The notes beneath the pieces are model-generated. The model saw only the letters and a program-made list of their open reading frames with translations. It was not told where the DNA came from and did not search any database. DNA of 5,273 nucleotides, from positions 1 to 5,273 of the forward strand of contig JAPUIP010000694.1 of the NCBI GenBank assembly GCA_027296925.1. Reading direction: 5' to 3'. A program made the translations under genes and the position numbers. Every line of letters begins with the position of its first letter. Within the stretch, counting starts at the first letter, position 1. Positions 4,951-5,273 of the stretch are shown in pieces. The DNA is from Candidatus Poribacteria bacterium (GTDB lineage: Bacteria; Poribacteria; WGA-4E; PCPOR2b).

Positions 4951-5273
4951 TTACCTTTCGGCATCAATCCCTTGCTTATTGCTGTGCATCTCCCGTTGCA
5001 ACTTTCCGACTTGTAAGTACTTCCAAACATCAACGATATCGAATACTAATGAAATGACAATAGAAAGTGACAGAATGGTTAGATAACTTTTAAAAGTGTC
5101 TCTCGCGGTTGGAATCTCCATCAGCACATAGACAAGTAATGGAATCCATAGGATATGACCCATGCCAAGGATTTTTTCAAACCCAAACCTTGAATAAAGT
5201 CCCATCATTAGCATTACGGAAAGTATGAATGTCACAAAAATGACTTTCGCCAAAAGCTCATTGAAGAACCCGA
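4951..5273 (-). CDS. Small three-helix membrane protein, 5' end outside window
   Basis: The visible part encodes 106 residues ending with TAA at 4953-4951. Hydrophobic segments lie near visible residues 6-25, 34-53 and 62-83, followed by a charged tail (GKLQREMHSNKQ) that is probably cytoplasmic. A TTG codon at 5253 could be a start, but it has no ribosome-binding site, and the frame stays open to the window edge with protein-like residues before it (GFFNELL), so the true start probably lies outside. The segment FGFEKILGMGHILWIPLLVY is typical of small uncharacterised bacterial membrane proteins; I cannot assign a function. The gene is AT-rich (only 17 G or C in the 60 bases 5041-5100), in sharp contrast to the GC-rich pair downstream, which argues that they are not an ancestral operon. 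Confidence 0.7.
   Translation of the reverse strand, partial: GFFNELLAKVIFVTFILSVMLMMGLYSRFGFEKILGMGHILWIPLLVYVLMEIPTARDTFKSYLTILSLSIVISLVFDIVDVWKYLQVGKLQREMHSNKQGIDAER

Noticed and set aside
4887..5033. N-terminal extension of the NmrA-like frame by 49 residues
   Set aside because: It overlaps the small membrane protein gene, does not resemble the family, and lacks a ribosome-binding site, whereas AGGAG precedes ATG at 4886.

Overview
This window is bacterial DNA. The genes are intron-free and closely spaced, nearly all have a clear Shine-Dalgarno sequence (GGAG/AGGAG), and one good sigma-54-type promoter is visible. Two proteins begin with an export signal or membrane anchor, and two more are integral membrane proteins. 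This fits a Gram-negative-type chromosome of medium GC, but no rRNA, tRNA or marker gene is present to name the taxon. I see no transposase, CRISPR array or phage gene.

All six genes lie on the minus strand, so transcription runs from high to low coordinates. In that order they are: (1) a small three-helix membrane protein whose start lies beyond the right edge (5273-4951); (2) an NmrA-like NAD(P)-binding Rossmann protein (4886-3948); (3) a seven-helix membrane protein of unknown function whose start overlaps the previous stop as ATGA (3951-3211); (4) a 634-residue membrane-anchored or exported metallo-beta-lactamase-fold hydrolase with an alkyl-sulfatase-like core and dimerisation domain, an unusual N-terminal helical domain and no C-terminal SCP2 domain (3079-1175); (5) a TetR-family ligand-binding domain that has lost its DNA-binding domain (1072-650); (6) the first 87 codons of an exported isochorismatase-fold hydrolase cut by the left edge (263-1).

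The 386-base gap 264-649 is the richest non-coding part. It holds a sigma-54-type -24/-12 promoter pointing at the isochorismatase-fold gene, a nine-A tract upstream of it, four ACGAAATA-like elements about 20 bp apart where an activator would be expected to bind, and two strong dyads. A second, AT-only inverted repeat sits just upstream of the NmrA-like gene and looks like an operator.

Only genes 2 and 3 are clearly coupled. They are also much more GC-rich than their surroundings and look like a module acquired together. The others appear to be separate transcription units that share an orientation. No complete new defence or biosynthetic system is visible. The most unusual items are the MBL-fold protein architecture, the HTH-less TetR fragment, and the repeat-rich sigma-54 control region.
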